64,000 nt of DNA. Origin: an uncultured Muribaculaceae bacterium (lineage in GTDB: Bacteria; Bacteroidota; Bacteroidia; Bacteroidales; Muribaculaceae). How positions within the stretch are numbered: the stretch's first letter is position 1; every line of letters starts with the position of its first letter. The notes below the pieces were generated by a model. That model was not told the DNA's origin and did no database searches. It saw only the letters and a program-made list of their open reading frames with translations. The DNA lies in assembly GCA_947628305.1 (NCBI GenBank), contig CANQZG010000004.1:147939-211938 (forward strand), given 5' to 3'. A program made the translations under genes and the position numbers. This document shows positions 35,144 to 45,527 of the stretch, piece after piece.

Positions 35144-36523
35144 CTATAGAGTGTTGCGTCTGCGGGACTGTTCGACAATCTGTGGCAGACAGTCACAGAT
35201 GTCACCGGCCCCGGCAGTCAACAGGATGTCAAAGTTACGATTTTTCAATGTTTCGGTCAAGTTTTCTTTTGAAATCAGCACTTTATTGTCGTGTTTTATG
35301 CCATCCAGGATGATTTGGGACGTGACTCCGGCGATGGGGAGCTCACGTGCCGGATATATGTCGAGGAGTATAACCTCGTCGGCCTCTGACAGGACATCCG
35401 CGAAATCTTTCGCGAAATCACGGGTGCGTGTGTAAAGGTGTGGTTGGAAAGCCACGGTGAATTTGCGACCGGGATAGAGGGACTTGACTGAGCGTATCGA
35501 TGCGCGAAGTTCATCGGGATGGTGGGCGTAGTCATCGATAATCGCGCGGTCTTTCTCCTTGAGATGGAACTCAAACCGACGTTTGGGGCCTCGGAACGAT
35601 GCCATGGCCTGACGCAATGACTTCTCGTCGAGTGTCCCGGTGCACCACACGGCTGCAATTGCCGCGATTGCGTTGTCAATGTTGATTTCGACCGGGACAC
35701 CAAGCTCGATGTCCTTGATTAGTCCCGACGGAGTGACGGCGTCAAATATTATCGACCCGTCTTCATGGCGAATGTCGCGTGCATGGAAGTTGCCGCTGTC
35801 GCGTGAGTAGGTGAATACTTTGACACCATCAGCGGGACGCGGCTTTAGTTTCAACCCCTCGTGCACCACAAGGAATCCGTCAGGGACGATTAACTCGGTG
35901 AAGTGGGCGAAACTTTCGAGGTAGTTCTCCTCGGTGCCGTATATGTCGAGATGGTCGGGGTCGGTGGCCGTGATTACGGCGATATATGGTCTCAGATGGT
36001 GGAACGAGCGGTCATATTCATCGGCCTCTATGACTGTATAGGGCGATGTCCCGCTAAGCAGCAGATTGCTGTCATAGTTGCGCAGGATGCCGCCGAGGAA
36101 TGCGTTGCATCCTGTAGGGGAGCAGTGCATGATGTGGGCGGCCATCGATGATGTCGTTGTCTTTCCGTGGGTCCCGGCGAAGCATATCCCGCGAGAGTTG
36201 CGCGTAATCAGTCCGAGCACCTGGGCGCGTTTGTGGATTTCAAAACCTCCCGCCATGAAATACTGCAATATTGAGTTGTCGGTTGACACGGCCGGCGTGT
36301 AGACAACCAGTGTCGATTCCGGGTCACGGAATGTTTCAGGGATATTGTGGGAGTCATCGGTATAGGTGATGGCGATGCCCTCGTTCTCAAGGGCGCGGGT
36401 CAGGTCGGTGGCGGTACGGTCATATCCGGCGACGTTGCATCCCTTGGAGCGGAAATAGCGTTCGAGGGCGGCCATGCCGATTCCTCCCGCTCCTACGAAA
36501 TATATGTTGTCCTTACCGTTCAT
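35144..36523 (-). CDS. murC: UDP-N-acetylmuramate--L-alanine ligase
   Basis: Adds L-alanine to UDP-MurNAc, the first step of the stem peptide. FVGAGGIGMAALERYF is at the N-terminus, the ATP site CFAGTHGKTTTSSMAAH near residues 105-121, and EADEYDRSF follows. The ATG at 36523 gives the normal N-terminus and overlaps murG by 11 bp; an in-frame start 33 bp earlier adds only a short charged extension. It is encoded between murG and ftsQ. Confidence 0.96.
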   Translation of the reverse strand: MNGKDNIYFVGAGGIGMAALERYFRSKGCNVAGYDRTATDLTRALENEGIAITYTDDSHNIPETFRDPESTLVVYTPAVSTDNSILQYFMAGGFEIHKRAQVLGLITRNSRGICFAGTHGKTTTSSMAAHIMHCSPTGCNAFLGGILRNYDSNLLLSGTSPYTVIEADEYDRSFHHLRPYIAVITATDPDHLDIYGTEENYLESFAHFTELIVPDGFLVVHEGLKLKPRPADGVKVFTYSRDSGNFHARDIRHEDGSIIFDAVTPSGLIKDIELGVPVEINIDNAIAAIAAVWCTGTLDEKSLRQAMASFRGPKRRFEFHLKEKDRAIIDDYAHHPDELRASIRSVKSLYPGRKFTVAFQPHLYTRTRDFAKDFADVLSEADEVILLDIYPARELPIAGVTSQIILDGIKHDNKVLISKENLTETLKNRNFDILLTAGAGDICDCLPQIVEQSRRRNTL

Positions 36524-37631
36524 TTTTTCCTTCAAGTATTCTGAATACATGTTCAACTATTTTTTCATCGGAATCACGGTGGGCCATCCGCAAGATGTTG
36601 GCCGATAATTCATCGCGACGTTGGCTGTCATCAAGCAGTCTCTTGATTTCACCGGCCAACGATGCCTGTGCGTCGCAATCAAGAATCATGACGGCTGCGT
36701 CACGGTTGACGAGTGCCTGGGCGTTCTTGCGTTGGTGGTCCTCGGCCACATTGGGGGAGGGTATGAGGATTGTCGGCTTTCCGAGCAGTTGGAGTTCGGC
36801 GATTGTGCCCGCGCCCGCACGAGAGACGACAAGGTCGGCGGCGCGATAGGCTACGGCCATGTCGGCTATAAATGGTGTGGCCGTCACGTTGTCACGGTCC
36901 TTGGCTACTTCGGCGCAATGGTCGGCGTAGAGTTTGCCTGTCTGCCAGAGGAGGTTTGCACCGCATTCGTCTATGGTGTCGAGTGATGCCTCGACGCTTC
37001 GGTTGACAGTGCGTGCGCCAAGGCTGCCTCCGACAACGAGTACAAGCGGTTTGGTCTCGTCAAAGCCGAGAGCCTTCTTTGCCTCCTCCCGGGTCATTGA
37101 ACATGACAAGAGTTCTTTTCTTACCGGGTTGCCTGTGACGCTGATTGCCTCGGCGGGGAAGAAACGTTCCATGCCGTCGTAGGCGACGCATATCGCCCTG
37201 GCTTTCTTGGCGAGCAGTTTGTTGGTGACCCCGGCGTAGGAATTTTGTTCCTGGAGGAGTGTCGGGATGCCTTTTTTCTGCGCCTCTTTTAGCATAGGGC
37301 CGCTCGCATACCCTCCCACGCCTATGGCGATATCGGGTTTGAAGTCACGTAACACGCCACGGGCGATGCGCATGCTTCGGAACAGTTTCAGCAATACGCC
37401 GAAATTGCGCCATATCCGGCGACGGTCAAATCCCGCCACGGGGAGTCCGACGATTTCATATCCGGCAGCGGGGACGCGCTCCATTTCCATGCGGTTTTCC
37501 GCGCCGACAAAAAGTATTTTGATTTCAGGGTCGCGACGGCGTAATGCGTTTGCGATTGACAGTGCGGGGAATATGTGTCCCCCCGTGCCTCCGCCGCTGA
37601 CGAGTATGTGATATGACTTTTTTCCTGACAT
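36513..37631 (-). CDS. murG: UDP-GlcNAc:undecaprenyl-PP-MurNAc-pentapeptide transferase MurG
   Basis: Peripheral membrane enzyme that adds GlcNAc to lipid I to form lipid II. The N-terminal loop ILVSGGGTGGHIFPALSIA binds the acceptor, and the C-terminal half has VVGGSLGARTVNRSV and VSRAGAGTIAELQLLGKPTI for UDP-GlcNAc. The length of 372 is standard. It sits between ftsW and murC, matching its place in the pathway. Confidence 0.97.
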   Translation of the reverse strand: MSGKKSYHILVSGGGTGGHIFPALSIANALRRRDPEIKILFVGAENRMEMERVPAAGYEIVGLPVAGFDRRRIWRNFGVLLKLFRSMRIARGVLRDFKPDIAIGVGGYASGPMLKEAQKKGIPTLLQEQNSYAGVTNKLLAKKARAICVAYDGMERFFPAEAISVTGNPVRKELLSCSMTREEAKKALGFDETKPLVLVVGGSLGARTVNRSVEASLDTIDECGANLLWQTGKLYADHCAEVAKDRDNVTATPFIADMAVAYRAADLVVSRAGAGTIAELQLLGKPTILIPSPNVAEDHQRKNAQALVNRDAAVMILDCDAQASLAGEIKRLLDDSQRRDELSANILRMAHRDSDEKIVEHVFRILEGKNER

Positions 37632-37637
37632 ATTATT

Positions 37638-38912
37638 TTACAATTGAGTGGGGTTCTCGGCCTGCATCTGTTCAGGCAGAGAGTTTATTTCTTCCTTGAT
37701 GAGGGCGCGTTTATCGGTGTGACGGACGGCGTAACGGCTCACGCTGAGCATTATGCCGAAAGCGATTGAGGTGATGAGGATTGAGGTACCCCCCTTTGAA
37801 ATCAGGGGCAACGGTTGGCCTGACACCGGGAACACCCCGGTGACAATCGCCATGTGGAACAGGGCCTGGAACACTATCATGACGGCCATTCCGATGACAA
37901 GTAACGCCGGATAGGCCCTTGAACACCGAGATGCGATACCACTTGCCCTGGCGAGCAGCCACAGATAGAGAATCAACACCACGATTCCCCCCACAAGTCC
38001 CGTGTCTTCGATTATAATCGAGAATATATAATCAGAGAATGCGAGCGGGAGACGCGCGGTCTCGCGCGAGTTCCCCGGAAAAACACCGAACACGCCACCG
38101 TTGGCCTGTGCCATGTAGGCGTACATCTCCTGACGGTTCTTGGCATCGATTTCCTGTTCATACTTTGGTGTCGGGTCTTTGAAGCGTTCTATACGTGCCG
38201 CCCATGTGTCATGACGGCCATCCCCGTCCGATGGCTTGAACACCATGTATCCACCTGCAAAAATCATATAGATGCCCACGACCGCGAGGAATTTGGAGAA
38301 CTTGACACCGCCTATAAGCATCATTGACAATGATATGGCCATGAGCAACAGGGTGTTGGTCAGTCCTTGCTTTATAAGCAGCGAGCCGAACAGCATGATT
38401 GCGATTGCCGAGATGATGATTCCGCGGTCCTCGACACCTATGGCCTTGCGTTTCTGTGTGCGTGACATGACCCATGCCACGACGAGGACTGACGCGAGCT
38501 TGATGAACTCGGCGGGTTGAATCGCGATACCTATCGTGACACTGCGGCGTGCGCCGTTTATTATTTCGCCCTTGAACATGACATACACCATCAGCGCGAC
38601 ACTGACGAAGGAGAACAACAGAGTCCAGCCGATGAACTTGCGATAGTGCATCCGGGAGATAATCCACATGATGCCGAAGCCGCCGAGCAGCATCGCGACA
38701 TGTCGCACGATAGGCCCGAATACACCTATCGATGACGATGCCACCTCACGCGATGATGCGCTGTAAAGTTCGACAACCGAGATGAGGCAGAGTGCGAGAT
38801 ATATTCCCCAAATGTGTTTGTCGCCGTGGCCGGTCATAGGGATGTCGGTGGCACGGGCTGATGTGGTGTCACTGAGTTGTTGAGGTTCAAGCGAGGGTGT
38901 GATTTCTTGCAT
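37638..38912 (-). CDS. ftsW: SEDS family septal glycosyltransferase FtsW
   Basis: Polytopic membrane polymerase of septal peptidoglycan, partner of FtsI. After a ~30-residue cytoplasmic N-terminus there are about ten membrane segments. SEDS hallmarks include RRSVTIGIAIQPAEFIKLAS, FSDYIFSIIIEDTGLVGGI, HMAIVTGVFPVSGQPLPLIS and GGTSILITSIAFGIMLSVS. A ~25-residue cytoplasmic tail follows. It lies 6 bp upstream of murG. Confidence 0.96.
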   Translation of the reverse strand: MQEITPSLEPQQLSDTTSARATDIPMTGHGDKHIWGIYLALCLISVVELYSASSREVASSSIGVFGPIVRHVAMLLGGFGIMWIISRMHYRKFIGWTLLFSFVSVALMVYVMFKGEIINGARRSVTIGIAIQPAEFIKLASVLVVAWVMSRTQKRKAIGVEDRGIIISAIAIMLFGSLLIKQGLTNTLLLMAISLSMMLIGGVKFSKFLAVVGIYMIFAGGYMVFKPSDGDGRHDTWAARIERFKDPTPKYEQEIDAKNRQEMYAYMAQANGGVFGVFPGNSRETARLPLAFSDYIFSIIIEDTGLVGGIVVLILYLWLLARASGIASRCSRAYPALLVIGMAVMIVFQALFHMAIVTGVFPVSGQPLPLISKGGTSILITSIAFGIMLSVSRYAVRHTDKRALIKEEINSLPEQMQAENPTQL

Positions 38913-38934
38913 TGATATAAAGGGAGTTGAGAGG

Positions 38935-40296
38935 TTATTTGTTCGGGATGATTGATTTTACGGCGTTTTTAAACTTGGTTCCACGGTCCTCGTAACTGTT
39001 GAACAGGTCGAAACTTGCACAGCACGGCGACAGCAGCACCGTGTCGCCGTCGGTAGACTGTTCGCGACATGCCGCGATTGCGTCCTCAAGGGAGTGTGTC
39101 GAGATAACCGTGACACCGTTTTCTTTATTGAAATAGTTGACAATCTTGTCGTTATCCTTACCCATGGCAACGATGACCTTGACTTTGTCTTTGACGAGAG
39201 GGAGGATTTCGGAGTAGTCGTTTCCCTTGTCCTTCCCTCCGAGAATGAGTATGGTGGGGGTTGTCATGCTTTCAAGGGCATACCAGCAAGAGTTGACGTT
39301 GGTGGCCTTGGAGTCGTTGACCCAGCGCACTCCGTCAACGGTGGCGACATATTCGAGGCGATGCTCCACGCCCTCGAAATTCTCAAGGGCGCGACGTATA
39401 TCCTCTTTCCTGATGTCGAGGAGACAAGCCGACAGTCCGGCTGCCATTGAGTTGTAAAGGTTATGCAGGCCGTTGAGTGACAGCTGTGCCACAGGGACTT
39501 TGAGCGAGTCTTCATCGGTGTCAAAGACAATCTCGGCCTCGTCATCGACGTAGGCGCGACAGCCGTTCTCATCGTGTTCGGCGAACGGGAACATGCGTGC
39601 CTCGGTCGAGACTTGGCGGAGTTGAGACTGTATCACCGGGTCGTCTTGCCAGAAAATGAATGCGTCCTCAGGTGTCAGGTTGCGCAGGATGCGGAACTTG
39701 GCGTTGATATAGTTTTGCATCTTGTACTCATATCGGTCGAGATGGTCGGGTGTTATATTGAGAATCACGGCTATGTTGGCTCTGAAGTCATACATGTTCT
39801 CCAATTGGAAACTCGACAGCTCGATGACATAGACATCATGGTGTTCACGTGCGACCTGCAACGCGAGACTGCGGCCCACGTTCCCGGCGAGTCCTACGTT
39901 GATTCCCGCGTCACGAAGTATGTGGTAGGTGAGCAGTGTGGTCGTTGTCTTGCCGTTGGAGCCGGTGATACACACCATTTTGGCATCGGTGTAACGCCCT
40001 GCAAGTTCAATTTCGGAGATGACAGGGATGCCTTTGGCTGAAATCGCTTCCATTACAGGGGTTGTCGGTGCGATACCGGGACTTTTCACGACCTCATCGG
40101 CGAGGAGAATGCGTTCCATCGTGTGTCCGCCTTCTTCCCATTCGATGCCTTCGCTGTCAAGCATCTCACGGTAATGTGGCGCGATTTTGCCGAAGTCTGA
40201 CAGAAATACGTCCATTCCCTTGACTTTGCCGAGGATTGCGGCTCCTACGCCGCTTTCTCCCCCGCCTAACACTACAAGTCTCTTGGGTGCGCTCAT
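38935..40296 (-). CDS. murD: UDP-N-acetylmuramoylalanine--D-glutamate ligase
   Basis: Adds D-glutamate to UDP-MurNAc-Ala. The N-terminus VVLGGGESGVGAAILGKVKG binds the UDP moiety. CITGSNGKTTTTLLTYHILR (residues ~107-126) is the ATP loop, with LNITPDHLDRYEYKMQNYIN and VRWVNDSKATNVNS in the later domains. The length of 453 is normal. It is 10 bp from mraY's stop and 22 bp from ftsW's start. Confidence 0.97.
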   Translation of the reverse strand: MSAPKRLVVLGGGESGVGAAILGKVKGMDVFLSDFGKIAPHYREMLDSEGIEWEEGGHTMERILLADEVVKSPGIAPTTPVMEAISAKGIPVISEIELAGRYTDAKMVCITGSNGKTTTTLLTYHILRDAGINVGLAGNVGRSLALQVAREHHDVYVIELSSFQLENMYDFRANIAVILNITPDHLDRYEYKMQNYINAKFRILRNLTPEDAFIFWQDDPVIQSQLRQVSTEARMFPFAEHDENGCRAYVDDEAEIVFDTDEDSLKVPVAQLSLNGLHNLYNSMAAGLSACLLDIRKEDIRRALENFEGVEHRLEYVATVDGVRWVNDSKATNVNSCWYALESMTTPTILILGGKDKGNDYSEILPLVKDKVKVIVAMGKDNDKIVNYFNKENGVTVISTHSLEDAIAACREQSTDGDTVLLSPCCASFDLFNSYEDRGTKFKNAVKSIIPNK

Positions 40297-40306
40297 TGTC
40301 TTGTTA

Positions 40307-41575
40307 TTATCTTATTTTTAGGGTTACAAAAGTTATAACGGCAAGAAAAATGCCGATAATCCAGAAACGGGTCACAATCTTGGATTCGGGAATGGGGTTT
40401 ATAGGCCCTTGCAGCAATGCATCGATTCCCGCGTTGCCCGGTTTCTGGAAATGGTGGTGTAGGGGGGTCATCTTGAATATGCGTTTACCCGTACCCGTGC
40501 GTTGTTTTGTGATTTTGAAATAGGCCACCTGAACCATCACTGACAAATCTTCGACAAAGAAGATTGCGCAAAGTATTGGTATCAGCAATTCCTTGTGAAT
40601 CAATATGGCGAACACGGCGATTATACCGCCGATTGTCAGCGAGCCGGTGTCGCCCATGAATACCTGGGCGGGGAAAGCGTTGTACCACAGGAATCCTACC
40701 AGCGCGCCGATGAATGCCGACATGAACACCACGAGTTCCGAACTGTCGGGGATGTACATTATGTTGAGGTAGGACGAGTAAATTATATTGCCGCCGAGAT
40801 AGGCCATGATTGCAAGGGCGACGCATATTATGGCCGATGTCCCCGTACACAGGCCGTCGAGACCGTCGGTGAGGTTGGCCCCGTTGGATGTCGCGGTGAT
40901 TACAAAGATTGTGACGAGGATGAAGACAATCCAGCCTCCGAGTTGCGCGTTGTCACCGAGCCATCCGGTGAGATAGGCGTAGTCAAAGTTGTTGTTCTTG
41001 ACAAACGGTATTGTGGTCTGCGTCGATTTGACATTCTCGGGAGTGTAGGTAACGGTCATCTCCTGGTTATCGGCGTTCACGTTTACCATCTCGATGTTTT
41101 CACGAATCACGATGTCGGGACTGAACCACATCGTCAGTCCTACAATCAATCCGAGTCCCACCTGGCCGATAATCTTGAACTTCCCTTTCATGCCCTCCTT
41201 GTTGCGTCGCGCCACCTTGATATAGTCGTCAAGGAAGCCGAGTGTGCCGAGCCACAAGGTCGATACAATCATGAGAATCATATAGACGTTTGTAAGGTCG
41301 CCAAGCAGGAGGCAGGGGATAAGAATCGAGATGATGATTATTACACCGCCCATTGTGGGTGTGCCGGTCTTGCCCATCTGTCCCTCGAGACCGAGGTCAC
41401 GGATGATTTCGCCTACCTGCATCAACTGCAGACGGTCGATTATTTTGCGTCCGAACACGAGCGCGATGAACAGGGACAACATCAGTGCGGCCCCTGAACG
41501 GAACGTGATGTAGGTCATCAGTCTCGCCCCGGGGAAATCGGTTTGCTGTAGTAGTTCAAACAGATAGTATAACAT
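40307..41575 (-). CDS. mraY: Phospho-N-acetylmuramoyl-pentapeptide-transferase
   Basis: Makes lipid I by moving phospho-MurNAc-pentapeptide to undecaprenyl phosphate. Ten or so membrane helices; motifs GKTGTPTMGGVIII, LGFLDDYIKV with catalytic aspartates, NLTDGLDGL and the histidine-rich TPLHHHFQKPG. At 422 residues it is ~60 longer than E. coli MraY because of a loop near residues 155-215 (NIEMVNVNADNQEMTVTY...), a form seen in Bacteroidetes. It lies between murE and murD. Confidence 0.97.
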   Translation of the reverse strand: MLYYLFELLQQTDFPGARLMTYITFRSGAALMLSLFIALVFGRKIIDRLQLMQVGEIIRDLGLEGQMGKTGTPTMGGVIIIISILIPCLLLGDLTNVYMILMIVSTLWLGTLGFLDDYIKVARRNKEGMKGKFKIIGQVGLGLIVGLTMWFSPDIVIRENIEMVNVNADNQEMTVTYTPENVKSTQTTIPFVKNNNFDYAYLTGWLGDNAQLGGWIVFILVTIFVITATSNGANLTDGLDGLCTGTSAIICVALAIMAYLGGNIIYSSYLNIMYIPDSSELVVFMSAFIGALVGFLWYNAFPAQVFMGDTGSLTIGGIIAVFAILIHKELLIPILCAIFFVEDLSVMVQVAYFKITKQRTGTGKRIFKMTPLHHHFQKPGNAGIDALLQGPINPIPESKIVTRFWIIGIFLAVITFVTLKIR

Positions 41576-41600
41576 CTCTTATCGTTGAATCATTAGGTTG

Positions 41601-43055
41601 TTACTTGAATAGGTTAATGAGTTCCTCGCGGTCATCAAAGTGATGTTTCACACCCTTGATTTCCTGATAGTTTTCGTGGCCTTTACCGGCTATCAGAACG
41701 ACATCGCCGGGCATCGCGAGCATACAGGCCGTCTTGATGGCCTCGCGACGGTCGGTTATTGCGATTGTCCGGGCAAGGCTTTCTCGGTCAAGACCGGCTT
41801 TCATGTCATCTATTATTTTCTCCGGGTCTTCGTCCCTCGGATTGTCGGAGGTCAGGATGAGACGTGAACTGCGTTTGGCGGCTTCTGCGGCCATTATCGG
41901 GCGTTTCCCTTTGTCGCGGTTTCCCCCGGCACCGGTCACGGTTATCACCGCACCTGTGCCGCAGATTGTATCGTTGATTGTGTCGAGCACATTGACGAGG
42001 GCATCGGGCGTGTGGGCATAGTCGACGATGGCTGTGAATCCACGCGGGGAGCGGAACGTCTGGAATCGTCCGGCGACCGGGACAAGACGGCTTATCGCCA
42101 CGGGTATCGCTTCACTGTCCAGACCCAGGAGGTTGGCCGCGCCGAATACCGCTGTCAGGTTGGCCGCGTTGAAACGGCCGGTGAACATAGTCTCGACTTC
42201 GCGGCCGTTAAACGACATCAACATCCCGTCGAGACGGTTCTCGATGACTTTTCCACGGAAATCGGCCTCTCCTCTCAAGGAATATCCATAGACCCGGGCA
42301 CGTGTGTTCTGCACCATGACGCGACCGTTGCGGTCATCATCGTTTACCAATGCAAACGCAGTGCGTGGCAGGTTGTCAAAGAATGATTTCTTTGCGGCGA
42401 GATAGGCATCGACTGTCTTGTGGTAATCAAGATGGTCACGAGTGAGGTTGGTGAACACCGCGCCGGTGAAATGCAATCCGGCGATGCGGTGCTGTGCCGC
42501 GGAGTGGGAACTGACCTCCATGAATGCGTATTCACATCCGGCCTCGACCATTTCGGACAACAACCTGTTCAGTGTCATTGGGTCGGGGGTGGTGTGGTCG
42601 GCCTCGACCGTTCGATTCTCGATTTTATTGCAGACGGTTGAAATCAGTCCGGCCTTATATCCTAAGAGTCTTACAAGTTCATAGAGCAGTGTGGCGCACG
42701 TCGTTTTCCCGTTTGTGCCGGTGACCCCCACAAGGCGAAGCCGTGATGACGGGTTGTCGTACCACTGGGATGCAAGATAGCCGAGGGCGACAGCCGAATT
42801 GCTGACCTTTATATATGTGACAGCCGATTCAAAACGTTCGGGGAACTCCTCGCACACCACCGCCGTTGCGCCTGACTCGACGGCCTGGGGAATGAATCGA
42901 TGGCTGTCGATGTTGACACCGCGAAGCGCGACGAACATCGCGCCCGGCCTGATAGCCCTTGAATCGGCAGTCAGGGATGTGATATCTTTATTGCCGTCCC
43001 CGATTATCTCTTCAATCGCGAGAGGTGAAACCAATATGTTCAGTTTGTGGCTCAT
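41601..43055 (-). CDS. murE: UDP-MurNAc-tripeptide synthetase MurE
   Basis: Adds the third residue of the stem peptide. The ATP loop is [20 protein letters not shown] near residues 110-129. DNPR near residue 405 ([13 protein letters not shown]) is the signature for meso-diaminopimelate, rather than lysine, as substrate. The length of 484 is normal. Located between ftsI and mraY. Confidence 0.96.
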   Translation of the reverse strand: MSHKLNILVSPLAIEEIIGDGNKDITSLTADSRAIRPGAMFVALRGVNIDSHRFIPQAVESGATAVVCEEFPERFESAVTYIKVSNSAVALGYLASQWYDNPSSRLRLVGVTGTNGKTTCATLLYELVRLLGYKAGLISTVCNKIENRTVEADHTTPDPMTLNRLLSEMVEAGCEYAFMEVSSHSAAQHRIAGLHFTGAVFTNLTRDHLDYHKTVDAYLAAKKSFFDNLPRTAFALVNDDDRNGRVMVQNTRARVYGYSLRGEADFRGKVIENRLDGMLMSFNGREVETMFTGRFNAANLTAVFGAANLLGLDSEAIPVAISRLVPVAGRFQTFRSPRGFTAIVDYAHTPDALVNVLDTINDTICGTGAVITVTGAGGNRDKGKRPIMAAEAAKRSSRLILTSDNPRDEDPEKIIDDMKAGLDRESLARTIAITDRREAIKTACMLAMPGDVVLIAGKGHENYQEIKGVKHHFDDREELINLFK

Positions 43056-43067
43056 TGCAAAATCATT

Positions 43068-45152
43068 TTAGTTGGAAAGAGAGAGTGTCACCGTGGTTCC
43101 TCGCCGTGCCGCCGTGCCTGCCGGGACACTCTGGTGGCAGACGAAGCCTGAACCCGAGAACGACACATTATATCCTTTTCCCTCAAGCATTGCCACCGCG
43201 TCACGCAGTCCGTACCCAGTTACATCGGGGACTCCCGAGGTGGTGTGTCTGGGTTGTCGCATGACCTTTGTAGCGGGTAAACGGAATTCGTCACGCAGTT
43301 GGTCGTGGCGTGACGGAGATGATGTCGCATACAATGTAGGGCGGGAAGGGGAGGTTGCGGTCTCGGCAAATTCAGAGGTGTTGTTGAGCATCCCACGTGA
43401 GAATAGTTTCAACGCGATATTGCGGAGAACCTGGCCGCTTGTGCTTGCCGCACCGAAGACATTCTGACGTGGGTGGCATGTCAGGACGATGCAGGAGTAC
43501 AAAGGTTTGTCGGCGGGAAAGAATCCGCAGAACGCCAGTCGTTTCCGGCTGGTGTTATATTGGCCCGTGTCATGGTCTATCATGTAGCATGTACCGGTCT
43601 TACCCGCGATTTCGACAAGGTCGTTTCGGAGCAGTTTACCCGTGCCGCGCTGTCCCCAAACAACGTTGCGCAGCATGCCTCGCAGTTTGGCCGCGTTTGT
43701 CTCGGAGCACACGCGGTCGCGTATATATGTGACGGGTAGCACCGAGTCGACGCCCTCACCTATGAGTTCGCTGACAAGGCGAGGCCTGACATATCGGCCA
43801 CCGTTGGCGATGGCGTTGTAAATGGCGAGTGTCGATAGTGGCGGTATTTCGGTGGCGTAACCGTAACACATACGTGACAGGGCGATGCGTCCCCCGTTGT
43901 TGGACGGGACAGAGTCGATGCGTGGCACGCGTTCGCCCGCGATGCCGGTGTGCATCGGTTCAAGGAATCCGATTTGCTTCAGGCGCGAATAGAATGCACC
44001 CGGGTTGGAATCATATTTGCGAGTGATGATGCGCGACATGCCTATGTTGGAAGAACGCTCTATTACATCGTTCACTGTCATTGACTCCGCCCCGTGGGCG
44101 TCGGTGATGGGGCGTCCTCCGGCGTAGGCCCATTTGAAGCCTGTCGTTATGACTTGGTTGACATCGTTGACGATGCCGTCCTCGAGAGCAATCATCATCG
44201 ACAGGGTCTTTACCACCGAGCCGGGTTCAAATCCTTGGACGGCACGGTTCTGGCCTTCGATATAGCCGTTTCCGTGTGGATTTTTCTCAAGGTTGGAGAT
44301 GGCCTTTATATCACCGGTGGCGACCTCCATCAGCACGGCCACACCCCAGTCGGCGTCACAGAACTCGAGGATGTCGTTCAACTCGTTCTCGACGATGTCC
44401 TGCATGTTGATGTCGATTGTCGTCTTGATGTCATATCCCGGGGTGGCCGGTATGTCAGTCCAGTTTACAATGCCTTTGGTCAGCGGGATTTTCTTGGCAT
44501 ATCCCGGTTTACCGTAAAGGAGTGAGTCAAGGGCCATTTCAAGGCCGGAACGACCGCGCACCTCGCGGCTCTCGCGTGTCGCGCTGACCCCGCCGATGCT
44601 TCGCCTGGCCATGTCGCCGTAGGGATTTACGCGTCTCATGTAGTCCTCGATGACGAGTCCGTTGCGGTTTCGGTTCTTGATTTTGAAGAACGGAAAGGTG
44701 CGCAACAACTGTACATCGGCATAGCTTATATTGCCGATAAGTTTGTAGGCGCGTGGACGCAGGGTGTCTGCTTTTTCAAGCGGGGCGAGCAGATGTTTTT
44801 TCCATTCCTTGCTTGAACGGACGGGGAAATGCAACGCAAGGCTGTCGGCGATGGAGTCGATTGCTGCACGGTATCGTTTTTCCATGAAACGTTCGCTGCG
44901 GAAATCCATCCTCACGGTATAAAACCGTAGGTTGGTTGCAAGAATCGAGCCGTCATCGGCAAGGATATTTCCACGTTCGGGCAATATCACCTCCACGCGT
45001 GACAGTTCCTTCATCGCCTTTTCATTCCATTCTTCGGCCGATAGGACGGTTGTGTCGATGAGTTTGGCGACGATGGCTACAGAGAACCCCAGGATGAAAA
45101 GGATAATCAATCCGTAGCGGAAGAGGATGTGTTTACGGTTGTCTTTTTTCAT
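43068..45152 (-). CDS. ftsI: Septal transpeptidase FtsI (class B PBP) with one PASTA domain
   Basis: Cross-links septal peptidoglycan together with FtsW. One N-terminal membrane helix (YGLIILFILGFSVAIVAKL), a PBP dimerisation domain, then the transpeptidase with SxxK in EPGSVVKTLS (near residue 310), SSN in ERSSNIGMS and KTG in AGKTGTCYM. The last ~65 residues are a PASTA domain (VPDVTGYGLRDAVAMLEGKG), after a Ser/Thr/Pro-rich linker. It overlaps the ftsL-like gene by 4 bp. Confidence 0.96.
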   Translation of the reverse strand: MKKDNRKHILFRYGLIILFILGFSVAIVAKLIDTTVLSAEEWNEKAMKELSRVEVILPERGNILADDGSILATNLRFYTVRMDFRSERFMEKRYRAAIDSIADSLALHFPVRSSKEWKKHLLAPLEKADTLRPRAYKLIGNISYADVQLLRTFPFFKIKNRNRNGLVIEDYMRRVNPYGDMARRSIGGVSATRESREVRGRSGLEMALDSLLYGKPGYAKKIPLTKGIVNWTDIPATPGYDIKTTIDINMQDIVENELNDILEFCDADWGVAVLMEVATGDIKAISNLEKNPHGNGYIEGQNRAVQGFEPGSVVKTLSMMIALEDGIVNDVNQVITTGFKWAYAGGRPITDAHGAESMTVNDVIERSSNIGMSRIITRKYDSNPGAFYSRLKQIGFLEPMHTGIAGERVPRIDSVPSNNGGRIALSRMCYGYATEIPPLSTLAIYNAIANGGRYVRPRLVSELIGEGVDSVLPVTYIRDRVCSETNAAKLRGMLRNVVWGQRGTGKLLRNDLVEIAGKTGTCYMIDHDTGQYNTSRKRLAFCGFFPADKPLYSCIVLTCHPRQNVFGAASTSGQVLRNIALKLFSRGMLNNTSEFAETATSPSRPTLYATSSPSRHDQLRDEFRLPATKVMRQPRHTTSGVPDVTGYGLRDAVAMLEGKGYNVSFSGSGFVCHQSVPAGTAARRGTTVTLSLSN

Positions 45153-45502
45153 TTTTCGGTCTTGATTATGAACGGAGGGCGTTCCTGTACCTGAAGATTG
45201 AGTTTTAACGAATCGACAAGATGGTGCATCGATGACTCACGTGTGCGGCTCATGTAACGGCTGCGCACCCTGACGCGCTCGGTTTTTACGACCTCAAGCT
45301 CATGGTTGAGGCGGCGTATCTCCTCCATCTTTGTCTGGCAGTTGTATTTGTTGGTGATGTAGACCAGTATCACGACGATAGTGGCAAGAATCCACAGCCA
45401 GTTGCGGGCGAAGAAATCGCTCGAAATCATCTGTCCGCGGAGGAAGCGTACAATCGGGTTGGGACGGTGTGTCGCGGTCGGTTCCTGTTCTTTTGATGCC
45501 AT
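45149..45502 (-). CDS. FtsL-like division protein
   Basis: 117 residues with a cytoplasmic N-terminus, one membrane helix (NWLWILATIVVILVYITN) and a following coiled coil (KMEEIRRLNHELEVVKTERV), the topology of FtsL. Sequence is poorly conserved in this family, so the call relies on topology and on position between rsmH and ftsI. FtsL links FtsQ to FtsW/FtsI. Confidence 0.85.
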   Translation of the reverse strand: MASKEQEPTATHRPNPIVRFLRGQMISSDFFARNWLWILATIVVILVYITNKYNCQTKMEEIRRLNHELEVVKTERVRVRSRYMSRTRESSMHHLVDSLKLNLQVQERPPFIIKTEK

Positions 45503-45527
45503 TGCGTGATGACTTTGGTGTGATTGT

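Noticed and set aside
40595..41497. 300-residue plus-strand frame over mraY
   Set aside because: It is antisense to mraY; the frame is open because of codon bias, and the His/Tyr/Asp-rich product has no domain pattern.
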